Source of the DNA: an uncultured bacterium
Lineage (GTDB): Bacteria; Patescibacteriota; Dojkabacteria; SC72
Assembly: GCA_937899155.1 (NCBI GenBank)
Contig: CALDJM010000012.1
Span: 1-5,686 of the forward strand
DNA: 5,686 bases
Reading direction: 5' to 3'
Of this stretch, positions 1 to 5,686 are shown piece by piece. The notes under the pieces are model-generated. The model ran no database searches and had not been told where the DNA came from. It saw only the letters and a list, made by a program, of their open reading frames with translations. How positions within the stretch are numbered: the stretch's first letter is position 1; each line of letters opens with the position of its first letter. Position numbers and translations under genes: made by a program.

Positions 1-24
1 TCTATCCAATTGAGCTACGGGTGC
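1..24 (-). tRNA. tRNA-Arg (probable), 5' part only
   Basis: Read on the minus strand, this is the first 24 bases of a tRNA, cut by the window edge. The 7-base acceptor strand GCACCCG is followed by T8-A9, the D-stem strand GCTC and a D loop with the conserved GG. The anticodon is outside the window, so the identity is inferred. The GCxCCCGTAGCTC start and a D loop of the form AATTGGATA, with A at position 20 (a known arginine identity base in bacteria), resemble bacterial tRNA-Arg most. It has its own promoter immediately upstream and is divergent from uvrA. That this is a tRNA is nearly certain; the arginine assignment is moderate. Confidence 0.8.
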
Positions 25-32
25 ACAAAAAC

Positions 33-61
33 ATTATACCCCATACAGACCTGGTCGGCAA
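33..61 (-). promoter_or_regulatory. Promoter of the divergent tRNA gene
   Basis: On the minus strand a perfect -10 box TATAAT (38 down to 33) is preceded, after a 17-base spacer, by TTGCCG (61 down to 56), which matches the TTG half of the -35 consensus. Transcription would start near position 26, about two bases before the first base of the tRNA, so the primary transcript would have almost no 5' leader for RNase P to remove. The optimal spacing and the perfect -10 make this a convincing sigma-70-type promoter, although no start site has been measured. Confidence 0.7.
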
Positions 62-144
62 TTTAATCCTTATACAGAGAGGACTAAACACTGTTTTTTC
101 AGGTTTTTTAATCTTACTATGGGAGAATGTCTAACCCATTTTCA

Positions 145-153
145 TGGTATAAT
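145..153 (+). promoter_or_regulatory. Extended -10 promoter of uvrA
   Basis: The sequence TGGTATAAT is a perfect extended -10 element (TG, one base, TATAAT at 148-153). No -35 hexamer is recognisable at the expected distance (around 125-130 reads GAATGT), which is typical of extended -10 promoters. The predicted transcription start is about position 160, only four bases before the ATG at 164. The uvrA mRNA would therefore be leaderless or carry a leader of a few bases with no room for a ribosome binding site. This placement also argues against translation starting at the in-frame ATG at 119, which would put the promoter inside the gene. I see no LexA-type operator nearby. Confidence 0.65.
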
Positions 154-163
154 AAGTGTGGCT

Positions 164-3010
164 ATGAAAACAGAATTCATTAAAATCAGAGGAGCGAAGG
201 AGAATAATCTGAAAAATATCTCCTTGGATATTCCCAAAAACAAACTTGTCGTACTAACAGGTGTTTCTGGATGTGGTAAGTCTTCCTTAGCTTTTGACAC
301 AATATATGCAGAAGGACAAAGAAGATATGTTGAATCCCTTTCGTCCTATGCAAGGCAGTTTCTTGGTATTATGAAGAAACCTGATGTAGAGTCGATAACT
401 GGACTTTCTCCTGCGATATCAATAGACCAAAAAACAACAGGTTCAAATCCAAGATCTACTGTTGGAACAATTACAGAAGTTTATAACTACCTTCGACTAT
501 TATTCGGACATATCGGACAAGCACACTGTCCGAATTGTGGAGAGCCTATCCAGTCACAAACGGTACAAGAGATTACAAAGAAAGTACTCAGAATGCTAAA
601 AGGTTCCACAGAGAATGTTACTATTGTTTCACCGTTGATAAAAAACAGGAAGGGACAGTATAAATCACTCCTAGCCCATCTGTTATCCAAAGGGTTCTTA
701 AGAGTAATAATAGACAACGAAACATACCTTTTAGATGATGTTGAAGACCTAGTACTAGAAGAGAATAAGAAGCATAGTATAGATTTAGTCATTGACAGAC
801 TCACCCCAGATAACGTCAACACACCTGATTTCAAAAAGAGATTAACTGATGATATCGAACTTGCTATTACAGAATCTGGTGGAGAAGTAAAAATCATCAA
901 GGATAAAGAGGAACTATTACTTTCAGAAAACAATAGCTGCATGAAGTGTGACCTTTCATATCCCAAAATTACCCCACTCTCTTTCTCTTTTAATGCTCCT
1001 GAAGGTGCTTGTACAAAATGCTCTGGCTTAGGCTCATTCAAACAGATTGATATAAACCTACTATACAATCCAAACCTAACTATCAGAGAAGGTGGGATAT
1101 TCCCTTGGGGAAACAGAACAACTAAAGACAGTTGGACAACCAGAATACTTAATGAAGTAGCTAGAGTACATAACTTCGATCTAAGAGCACCAATTAAATC
1201 ATACCCTGAAAAAATATTTGACTTAATCTTCTACGGAAAAGGTGCTAAACCATATTACGAAATCGAATATACCAACAGATTTGGACACACAAATACACAT
1301 ACAACAAAATATGAAGGAGTTATCCCTGAACTGGAAAGGAAATATAGCGAGACAACTTCAGAATATGCTCGGTTTGCCTACGAAAGATATATGACAGAAA
1401 GTATCTGTCCTGATTGTAATGGAAAAAGATTAAAACCGTACTCTCTAGCTGTCACAATTGAAAAGAAAAATATTGTTGATGTTACCAATATGTCTATAAC
1501 AAAAGCACATTCATTCATTAAGAATCTTAAGTTAGAAGGAAGTCGGAAGAAAATTGCAGAACCAATCATAAAAGAAATATTAGTAAGATTAGGCTTTTTA
1601 ATAAATGTCGGATTAGAGTATTTAACACTCTCCAGACAAGCAGGAACACTATCAGGAGGAGAATCACAAAGAATTAGATTAGCATCACAGATTGGTACTA
1701 GATTATCTGGTGTCATTTATGTCCTTGACGAACCTTCAATTGGACTGCATTCTAGAGATGTTGGGAAATTAATCACCTCTCTAAAACAGCTAAGAGATGA
1801 AGGGAACTCTTTAATTGTTGTAGAACATGACCCTAGCACTATGAGCCAAGCAGATTGGATTGTCGACATAGGTCCATATGCTGGTAAAAAAGGAGGAGAA
1901 GTCTCTGCCGAAGGAACATACAAACAAATCAAGCAATCCGACACCTTGACTGCTAAATATCTCAACAACACCCTGTCTATCAACAGAGAGATACTCGACA
2001 CAAAAAGCGAGGACCTAAAGAATAGTATTTCCCTATTTGGAGCATCTACCAACAATTTAAAGAGCATAGATATAACCCTCCCATTAGGTAGACTAATAAC
2101 CATAACTGGTATTTCTGGCAGTGGGAAGTCTTCTTTGATAGAAAACACTCTAGTACCAGCCCTAGCAAACAAAATTATGCATGCAAGACAGTTAGAGGGT
2201 CAATACGACAACATCACTGGAGTGGAAAACATAGACAAAGTCATCAGTATAGACCAATCCCCTATAGGTCGAACCCCCAGATCAAACCCAGCCACATACA
2301 CAGATGTCTTCACACAGATAAGAGACCTCTTCGCAGAACTAAACGAGTCCAAAGCAAGAGGATACAAACCAGGTAGATTTAGTTTCAATGTCAAAGGTGG
2401 CAGATGCGAAAAATGCAAAGGAGACGGCGAGATAAAAATCGAGATGCAATTTCTTTCAGACATATACATCACATGCGACCACTGCAACGGCACCAGATAC
2501 AATTCCGATATTTTGCAAATCGACTACAAAGGAAAAAATATTAACGACATACTCAACATGACTGTGTCCGAAGCCGTACCTTTTTTCAAAAGCCACCCAT
2601 CAATTAAAAGAAAATTAGAAATTCTAGAAAAGGTTGGACTTGGATATATAGAACTTGGACAGTCAGCTCTAACCCTCTCAGGAGGAGAATCCCAAAGAGT
2701 AAAATTGGCAAAAGAGCTCTCAAAAATCTCCACAGGCAAAACCCTCTACATACTAGACGAACCGACTACAGGACTTCACTACTACGATGTAGACAATCTA
2801 TTAAAAATTCTTGACGAATTAGTACAGAAAGGAAACACTGTTTTGGTGGTCGAACACAACCTTGATATAATAAAGAATTCTGACTGGATAATAGACCTAG
2901 GACCAGAAGGAGGAGATAAAGGGGGTCAGATTGTCGCACAAGGACAAGTTAGTGATATCATCAAAAACAGTAATAGCTATACAGGAAAAGCACTAAAAAA
3001 GCTTTCTTAA
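164..3010 (+). CDS. uvrA: UvrA, excinuclease ABC subunit A
   Basis: DNA damage recognition subunit of nucleotide excision repair. A UvrA dimer finds bulky lesions, loads UvrB and leaves before UvrC cuts; it acts in the cytoplasm on DNA. The product is 948 residues, close to the usual 940. The N-terminal half has Walker A GVSGCGKSS (33-41), a zinc-finger CxxC pair (C259/C262 with C283/C286), signature LSGGE (496-500) and Walker B ending D522-E523. The C-terminal half has Walker A GISGSGKSS (649-657), a second zinc module (C748/C751 with C771/C774), LSGGE (838-842) and D865-E866. All key residues are present. The ATG at 164 is chosen because homologous sequence starts there and a promoter sits just upstream; an ATG at 119 and a GTG at 158 are in frame but less likely. 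uvrB and uvrC are not in the window. The 3' half favours C-ending codons far more than the 5' half. Confidence 0.97.
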   Translation: MKTEFIKIRGAKENNLKNISLDIPKNKLVVLTGVSGCGKSSLAFDTIYAEGQRRYVESLSSYARQFLGIMKKPDVESITGLSPAISIDQKTTGSNPRSTVGTITEVYNYLRLLFGHIGQAHCPNCGEPIQSQTVQEITKKVLRMLKGSTENVTIVSPLIKNRKGQYKSLLAHLLSKGFLRVIIDNETYLLDDVEDLVLEENKKHSIDLVIDRLTPDNVNTPDFKKRLTDDIELAITESGGEVKIIKDKEELLLSENNSCMKCDLSYPKITPLSFSFNAPEGACTKCSGLGSFKQIDINLLYNPNLTIREGGIFPWGNRTTKDSWTTRILNEVARVHNFDLRAPIKSYPEKIFDLIFYGKGAKPYYEIEYTNRFGHTNTHTTKYEGVIPELERKYSETTSEYARFAYERYMTESICPDCNGKRLKPYSLAVTIEKKNIVDVTNMSITKAHSFIKNLKLEGSRKKIAEPIIKEILVRLGFLINVGLEYLTLSRQAGTLSGGESQRIRLASQIGTRLSGVIYVLDEPSIGLHSRDVGKLITSLKQLRDEGNSLIVVEHDPSTMSQADWIVDIGPYAGKKGGEVSAEGTYKQIKQSDTLTAKYLNNTLSINREILDTKSEDLKNSISLFGASTNNLKSIDITLPLGRLITITGISGSGKSSLIENTLVPALANKIMHARQLEGQYDNITGVENIDKVISIDQSPIGRTPRSNPATYTDVFTQIRDLFAELNESKARGYKPGRFSFNVKGGRCEKCKGDGEIKIEMQFLSDIYITCDHCNGTRYNSDILQIDYKGKNINDILNMTVSEAVPFFKSHPSIKRKLEILEKVGLGYIELGQSALTLSGGESQRVKLAKELSKISTGKTLYILDEPTTGLHYYDVDNLLKILDELVQKGNTVLVVEHNLDIIKNSDWIIDLGPEGGDKGGQIVAQGQVSDIIKNSNSYTGKALKKLS

Positions 3011-3162
3011 AAATCTAGCAAAAAGAACACAGGAAAGTGAAACTTCACTAAAACAACACATTAAAAGTTTTCCACAAAACAAAAAACTTCAATGTTCACA
3101 TATTCAGATACAAAAAGAAAGAGCAGTAAAAAGCGAAAAGGAAACAGATCTCCTTCCTCCCG

Positions 3163-3180
3163 AACAAATTAAGTTGTTTT
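3163..3180 (+). terminator. Weak candidate terminator for uvrA
   Basis: AACAA (3163-3167) can pair with TTGTT (3174-3178) around a 6-base loop and is followed by TT and then GC. The stem is only five pairs and AT-rich, and the T run is short, so this is a poor intrinsic terminator. It is the best plus-strand candidate after the uvrA stop codon; termination may instead depend on another mechanism or on the hairpin nearer the HD gene. Confidence 0.2.
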
Positions 3181-3206
3181 GCAGTTTAGAAGATTTCAAC
3201 AGAAAA

Positions 3207-3232
3207 ATAAAATTTCTAAATATAAAATTCTA
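3207..3232. repeat. Near-direct repeat, 11-12 bases
   Basis: ATAAAATTTCTA (3207-3218) recurs almost exactly as ATAAAATTCTA (3222-3232), three bases further on, differing by one T. In such AT-rich sequence this may be chance or slippage. No function is evident. Confidence 0.3.
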
Positions 3233-3254
3233 GATGTTCCACCGATACAACAAT

Positions 3255-3271
3255 AAAAAACAGAGTGTTTT
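3255..3271 (-). terminator. Candidate terminator after the HD hydrolase gene
   Basis: Starting at the base after the TAG stop, the minus strand reads AAAACA-CTC-TGTTTT and continues TT before A, T, T. This gives a six-pair stem with a 3-base loop that runs directly into a T tract. The position is ideal for ending the minus-strand cluster, but the stem contains only one G-C pair, so its strength is doubtful. The stem is symmetrical, so it could also form in plus-strand RNA from uvrA, with a poorer T tract. Confidence 0.35.
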
Positions 3272-3916
3272 CTAATATTTATAGGTTAGCAATATATTCC
3301 CCAATAAACCTTCTACTCTGTCAATCTCACTCTCTAAAATTTTCACCTGTTTTTGCAAGTCATACTTTTTTGCAAGGGGTATATAAAGATTTTTTGTCTC
3401 TTTGTAACACCTTAAATATTTCTTAGGATTCCTTTCCACAGCCAACTCATCTATACACTCAACATTTGCAATTCTATCAAAAATTTTAACTATCACCGCC
3501 TCCCGATTTCCTGACAATCTTTCTAGATAGTTTTGAGTTTCCATATATTTCTCATCAAGGGAAAGCAATTTATTTTTGCTCTCCGAAGGTTTTGACAACA
3601 AAGAAACAATTTCAGCTACCCTCTCTCCAAAAATCTTCTGAATTTGAGATATTTTAACACCGGCATCTTCTACAGTATCATGAAGTAATGAGCAAACAAC
3701 TAATATCTCAATATCTTTGTCATTTCTGTATGAAGTCAAAAGTAAAGAAGTAACATAATACACATGCTCGTAAAGATAGGAACCTCCACTCTCTCGCTTC
3801 TGATTAGAATGAGCCTTTTGTACAATATCAGAAGCTTTTTTAACCATGTCCGAATCCCCAATATCAGACATCTGTTCTAATAATTGTCGCTTCGTAACCT
3901 TTGGCAGTTTTTTCAT
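3272..3916 (-). CDS. Stand-alone RelA/SpoT-type HD hydrolase (probable (p)ppGpp hydrolase)
   Basis: A 214-residue cytosolic protein made of one HD domain of the kind that opens RelA/SpoT enzymes, with no synthetase or TGS domain. Signature residues fall in the family order: K-R-x-S-G (40-44), H51, H79-D80, E83-D84 in HDTVED, FGERVAEIVSLLSKP (96-110) and D147/N151 in FDRIAN. In known Rel enzymes these residues bind Mn2+ and cut the 3' pyrophosphate of (p)ppGpp. The piece LYIPLAKKY near residue 180 resembles the IYAPLAHRLG segment that follows the HD domain in Rel, so the protein seems to stop just before where the synthetase would begin. It is therefore like a small alarmone hydrolase (MESH1 type). 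The substrate is inferred; another nucleotide is possible. It starts 23 bases after tRNA-Pro, with no Shine-Dalgarno sequence, and is the last gene of the minus-strand cluster. Confidence 0.85.
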   Translation of the reverse strand: MKKLPKVTKRQLLEQMSDIGDSDMVKKASDIVQKAHSNQKRESGGSYLYEHVYYVTSLLLTSYRNDKDIEILVVCSLLHDTVEDAGVKISQIQKIFGERVAEIVSLLSKPSESKNKLLSLDEKYMETQNYLERLSGNREAVIVKIFDRIANVECIDELAVERNPKKYLRCYKETKNLYIPLAKKYDLQKQVKILESEIDRVEGLLGNILLTYKY

Positions 3917-3939
3917 TAAATATTACAAAAAACATTAAA

Positions 3940-4013
3940 TCGGGGTGATCCGACTTGAACGGACGACCTCTACATCCCGAATGTAGCGTTCTAGCCATCT
4001 GAACTACACCCCG
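3940..4013 (-). tRNA. tRNA-Pro (anticodon CGG)
   Basis: A complete cloverleaf of 73 bases plus discriminator A. The acceptor CGGGGTG pairs fully with CACCCCG, including the C1-G72 pair typical of bacterial proline tRNA. The D arm is GTTC/GAAC with GG in the loop, the anticodon stem is CTACA/TGTAG with loop TTCGGGA, and the T loop is TTCAAGT. The anticodon CGG (genome 3979 down to 3977) reads CCG, and G37 follows, as usual for proline. The 3' CCA is not encoded: after the discriminator the sequence is TTT, so a CCA-adding enzyme is needed. The gene begins 2 bases after the stop of the DUF1232 gene and ends 23 bases before the HD hydrolase gene, so it probably lies within a common transcript. 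Confidence 0.97.
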
Positions 4014-4015
4014 TT

Positions 4016-4246
4016 CTATCTAACAATCTCCCCTTCCTGAACTTTTTCTTCTTTTTTCTCTTCCCCTTCTTTTTCCTTCTTTAATTCTACATACTTCTGT
4101 ATCAATGCCAAGACAAAGAGAGTCGCATCATCTAAATTACCAAACAGAGGCACTCTATCTGGTATCAAATCTATTGGCAGAATTAGATATATGATAGCAA
4201 GAATCAGAAACACATTATTTTTAAGAAAAGTTTTAGAAGAGTCCAT
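4016..4246 (-). CDS. Small DUF1232 (YkvA-like) membrane protein
   Basis: A 76-residue protein of unknown function. The motif DLIPD (26-30) followed by P33, G36 and LDD (38-40) is the hallmark of the DUF1232 family. One hydrophobic helix spans about residues 12-29 and a second about 41-53, so it is probably anchored in the cytoplasmic membrane. The tail from residue 54 is almost all K and E and likely lies in the cytoplasm. The core is near the usual minimum for the family. The gene lies 17 bases downstream of argS and ends 2 bases before tRNA-Pro, so it is very likely cotranscribed with argS. The leader between the genes is AT-only apart from one C and has no Shine-Dalgarno sequence. The start is the only ATG that includes the first helix. 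The family assignment is firm; the cellular role is not known. Confidence 0.85.
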   Translation of the reverse strand: MDSSKTFLKNNVFLILAIIYLILPIDLIPDRVPLFGNLDDATLFVLALIQKYVELKKEKEGEEKKEEKVQEGEIVR

Positions 4247-4263
4247 ATATTTGTTTTAATAAA

Positions 4264-5686
4264 TTACATTCTCTCAACAACCTCTATACCAAGTTTGTAC
4301 AAACCATCTTGCAAAACATTAGTAAGAGCCTTAATAATCAAAATAATTGGAATTCTTTCATCTTCTGACATTTCAGACAATCTAACATTCTGATAAAAAG
4401 AATTAAAAATTTGAGATAAATCAAAAAGATATTGACATAAAATCGATGGAGAGTACGCCAAGGCACTATCAAGCAGAACCTCCTTGTACTTGCTTACACT
4501 TCTGATTAAATTCAAGACAAAAGGATTTTCTAAACACCTACCAATACAGAGATTACCTACAGAATCATTTCCAAACTCCGAAACCAGAGCTAAAGCTCTT
4601 GAGTATGTATACTGAATATATGGACCAGAATCCCCCTCAAAAGATGTAGCTTTCTCAAAATCAAAAACAATATCATTTCCAACGGCTACCTTCAAAAAGG
4701 CATATCTAATAGCTCCAACAGCAATCTTCTCTGCAATCTTTTCAGTTTCCTCACTGGAGACATTATCCACCTCCTTCATTTTTTCAATAACTTTAACCTT
4801 TACCTCGTCAAGCAACCATTCAGCCGAAATCACGCCACCTCTCCTGCTTGACATTTTTTGAGCATTTGGCAACTTTACCATACCGTGAGAGAAGTGTTGA
4901 GTCCCCTTAGCACTTTCACTGTCAAGTTTGCCAAGAGCATCCATAACCACTTTAAAATAGCCACTTTGCTCATTTGCAGTGATGATAACAGAGTGGTCAT
5001 ATCCAACCACCTCTTTTTTCTTAACAGCAAGACCCAATTCCTTAGCTTCATATGTTGGAAGACCGTACTTATTTACAAAAACCCTTGTATGAAGATTCTT
5101 TTTCTCATCACCTTCATAAATAATCGCACCACCATCCTCCTTAAAAACCTTTCCTACATTATCTAAAACCAACTTTAACCCGACCTCACCTACTTCACTC
5201 TCAAAGAAATAGTAATCAAACTTCGTTCCCAATCTCTCATATATCGTCTCAAAAAAATCCAAGCACCAAAGCCTACCCTTACTATATTTCTCCTTCATAC
5301 CAACCTCTTCAAACCTTTTAAAATCTCTTTTCTCTAACACTGGTGTAATCATATAAAAGATGTAGTAATTAATCTCATCCATCTCTTTCTTTGCCTCTTT
5401 ATCATCAGAATAGTCATATACTTCAGCCCCTTCCACATATGCATCTCCTAGATATTTCACTCTCTCTAACAATGACAACTTCTCTATATCAGCAAAGCTC
5501 TTCCCTTCAGCACTTAACTTCTTCTCTAACCCCCAAAGTGTTTTAGCAACATGAAGCCCAACATCTCCTTGATAGTTAGCTCTCTTAACAGTACCTCCTA
5601 GCACCTCCTGAAGCCTTGAAAAAGCCTCTCCTACAGCATTGGAATACAGATGTCCTATATGCAAAACCTTAAACGGATTAGCATCA
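4264..5686 (-). CDS. argS: Arginyl-tRNA synthetase (5' end outside the window)
   Basis: Class I aminoacyl-tRNA synthetase joining arginine to tRNA-Arg with ATP, in the cytoplasm. The visible 473 residues run from just before the HIGH motif to the C-terminus; counting from the first full codon (5685), the ATP-binding motif is DANPFKVLHIGH (1-12), GDVGLH is at 40-45, KMSSR at 277-281 and the GPYIQYTYSRA segment at about 354-364, leading into the helical DALR anticodon-binding domain. The end, LGIEVVERM, matches the typical ArgS C-terminus closely. The family is usually 550-600 residues, so roughly the first 80-130 (the N-terminal tRNA-binding domain) lie beyond the edge. The in-frame TTG at 5664 is not a start, since the conserved HIGH block extends upstream of it. 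The gene appears to head the cluster with DUF1232, tRNA-Pro and the HD hydrolase. Confidence 0.95.
   Translation of the reverse strand, partial: DANPFKVLHIGHLYSNAVGEAFSRLQEVLGGTVKRANYQGDVGLHVAKTLWGLEKKLSAEGKSFADIEKLSLLERVKYLGDAYVEGAEVYDYSDDKEAKKEMDEINYYIFYMITPVLEKRDFKRFEEVGMKEKYSKGRLWCLDFFETIYERLGTKFDYYFFESEVGEVGLKLVLDNVGKVFKEDGGAIIYEGDEKKNLHTRVFVNKYGLPTYEAKELGLAVKKKEVVGYDHSVIITANEQSGYFKVVMDALGKLDSESAKGTQHFSHGMVKLPNAQKMSSRRGGVISAEWLLDEVKVKVIEKMKEVDNVSSEETEKIAEKIAVGAIRYAFLKVAVGNDIVFDFEKATSFEGDSGPYIQYTYSRALALVSEFGNDSVGNLCIGRCLENPFVLNLIRSVSKYKEVLLDSALAYSPSILCQYLFDLSQIFNSFYQNVRLSEMSEDERIPIILIIKALTNVLQDGLYKLGIEVVERM

Larger units (their letters stand above)
3011..3271. other. AT-rich convergent intergenic spacer
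   Basis: This 261-base gap separates the 3' ends of uvrA (plus) and the HD hydrolase gene (minus). No open reading frame has supporting features. It holds a short perfect inverted repeat, AGTGAA-AC-TTCACT (3036-3049), without a following T run on the plus strand, two weak terminator-like hairpins and a near-direct repeat, listed separately. No tRNA, no recognisable structured RNA and no clear promoter were seen. Its most likely role is transcription termination from both sides. Confidence 0.6.

Noticed and set aside
91..103. CTGTTTTTTCAG as a possible LexA (SOS) operator of uvrA
   Set aside because: The CTG and CAG halves are only 6 bases apart, while the E. coli type needs 10, and no GAAC-N4-GTTC type site is present.
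119..163. Upstream in-frame ATG for uvrA, adding 15 residues
   Set aside because: The extra residues do not look like a UvrA N-terminus and the segment contains a perfect extended -10 promoter.
487..2739. Several long minus-strand open frames opposite uvrA
   Set aside because: They are antisense shadows of a clearly coding gene, with no recognisable domains or start signals.
3036..3049. Inverted repeat AGTGAA-AC-TTCACT as a terminator for uvrA
   Set aside because: The loop is too short for a stable hairpin as written and no T tract follows on the plus strand.
3092..3172. A 26-codon basic open reading frame (MFTYSDTKRK...) in the convergent spacer
   Set aside because: It has no ribosome site or promoter, is rich in K, R and S as expected from A-rich sequence, and matches nothing I recognise.
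3920..3925. TAATAT as a -10 box giving the HD gene its own promoter (minus strand)
   Set aside because: There is no -35 at the right distance and the predicted start would fall inside the start codon.
4858..5166. A 102-codon plus-strand open frame opposite argS
   Set aside because: It lies wholly antisense to conserved argS sequence and its translation has no recognisable domain.
164..5686. Use of an alternative genetic code (UGA as a sense codon)
   Set aside because: All genes read through in the standard code with no in-frame TGA; the four visible stops are TAA or TAG, too few to suggest reassignment.

Overview
The window is about two-thirds A+T and fully bacterial. Genes are compact, use the standard code, and end in TAA or TAG. 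None of the three internal gene starts has a recognisable Shine-Dalgarno sequence. The style (small gaps, AT-rich leaders, a tRNA lodged between protein genes, no encoded CCA) would fit a streamlined lineage such as Patescibacteria (CPR), but I cannot assign a lineage from the sequence alone. I see no mobile element, CRISPR array, phage gene or rRNA.

Layout: (1) Positions 1-24 are the 5' part of a minus-strand tRNA, probably tRNA-Arg, with its own promoter at 33-61. (2) A back-to-back promoter region then serves uvrA on the plus strand (164-3010), an intact excinuclease ABC subunit A with two ABC ATPase halves. A perfect extended -10 lies only 10 bases before the likely ATG, so the mRNA is probably leaderless or nearly so. 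(3) Positions 3011-3271 are an AT-rich convergent spacer with no supported gene and only weak terminator-like hairpins. (4) From 5686 down to 3272 the minus strand carries a tight cluster in transcription order: argS (5' end beyond the window), 17 bases, a small DUF1232 membrane protein, 2 bases, tRNA-Pro(CGG), 23 bases, and a stand-alone RelA/SpoT-type HD hydrolase.

The right-hand cluster has a translation theme: arginine charging, a proline tRNA, and a predicted alarmone (p)ppGpp hydrolase, the kind of enzyme that resets the response to uncharged tRNA. The spacing suggests one mixed mRNA/tRNA transcript, with RNase P and 3' tRNA processing separating the protein messages. That is inference; no promoter is visible inside the cluster. 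uvrA is an unrelated repair gene that meets the cluster tail to tail. I found no clear candidate for an undescribed system. The points most worth checking are the tRNA embedded in the operon, the single-domain hydrolase, the leaderless-looking uvrA, and a strong shift in codon endings along uvrA.
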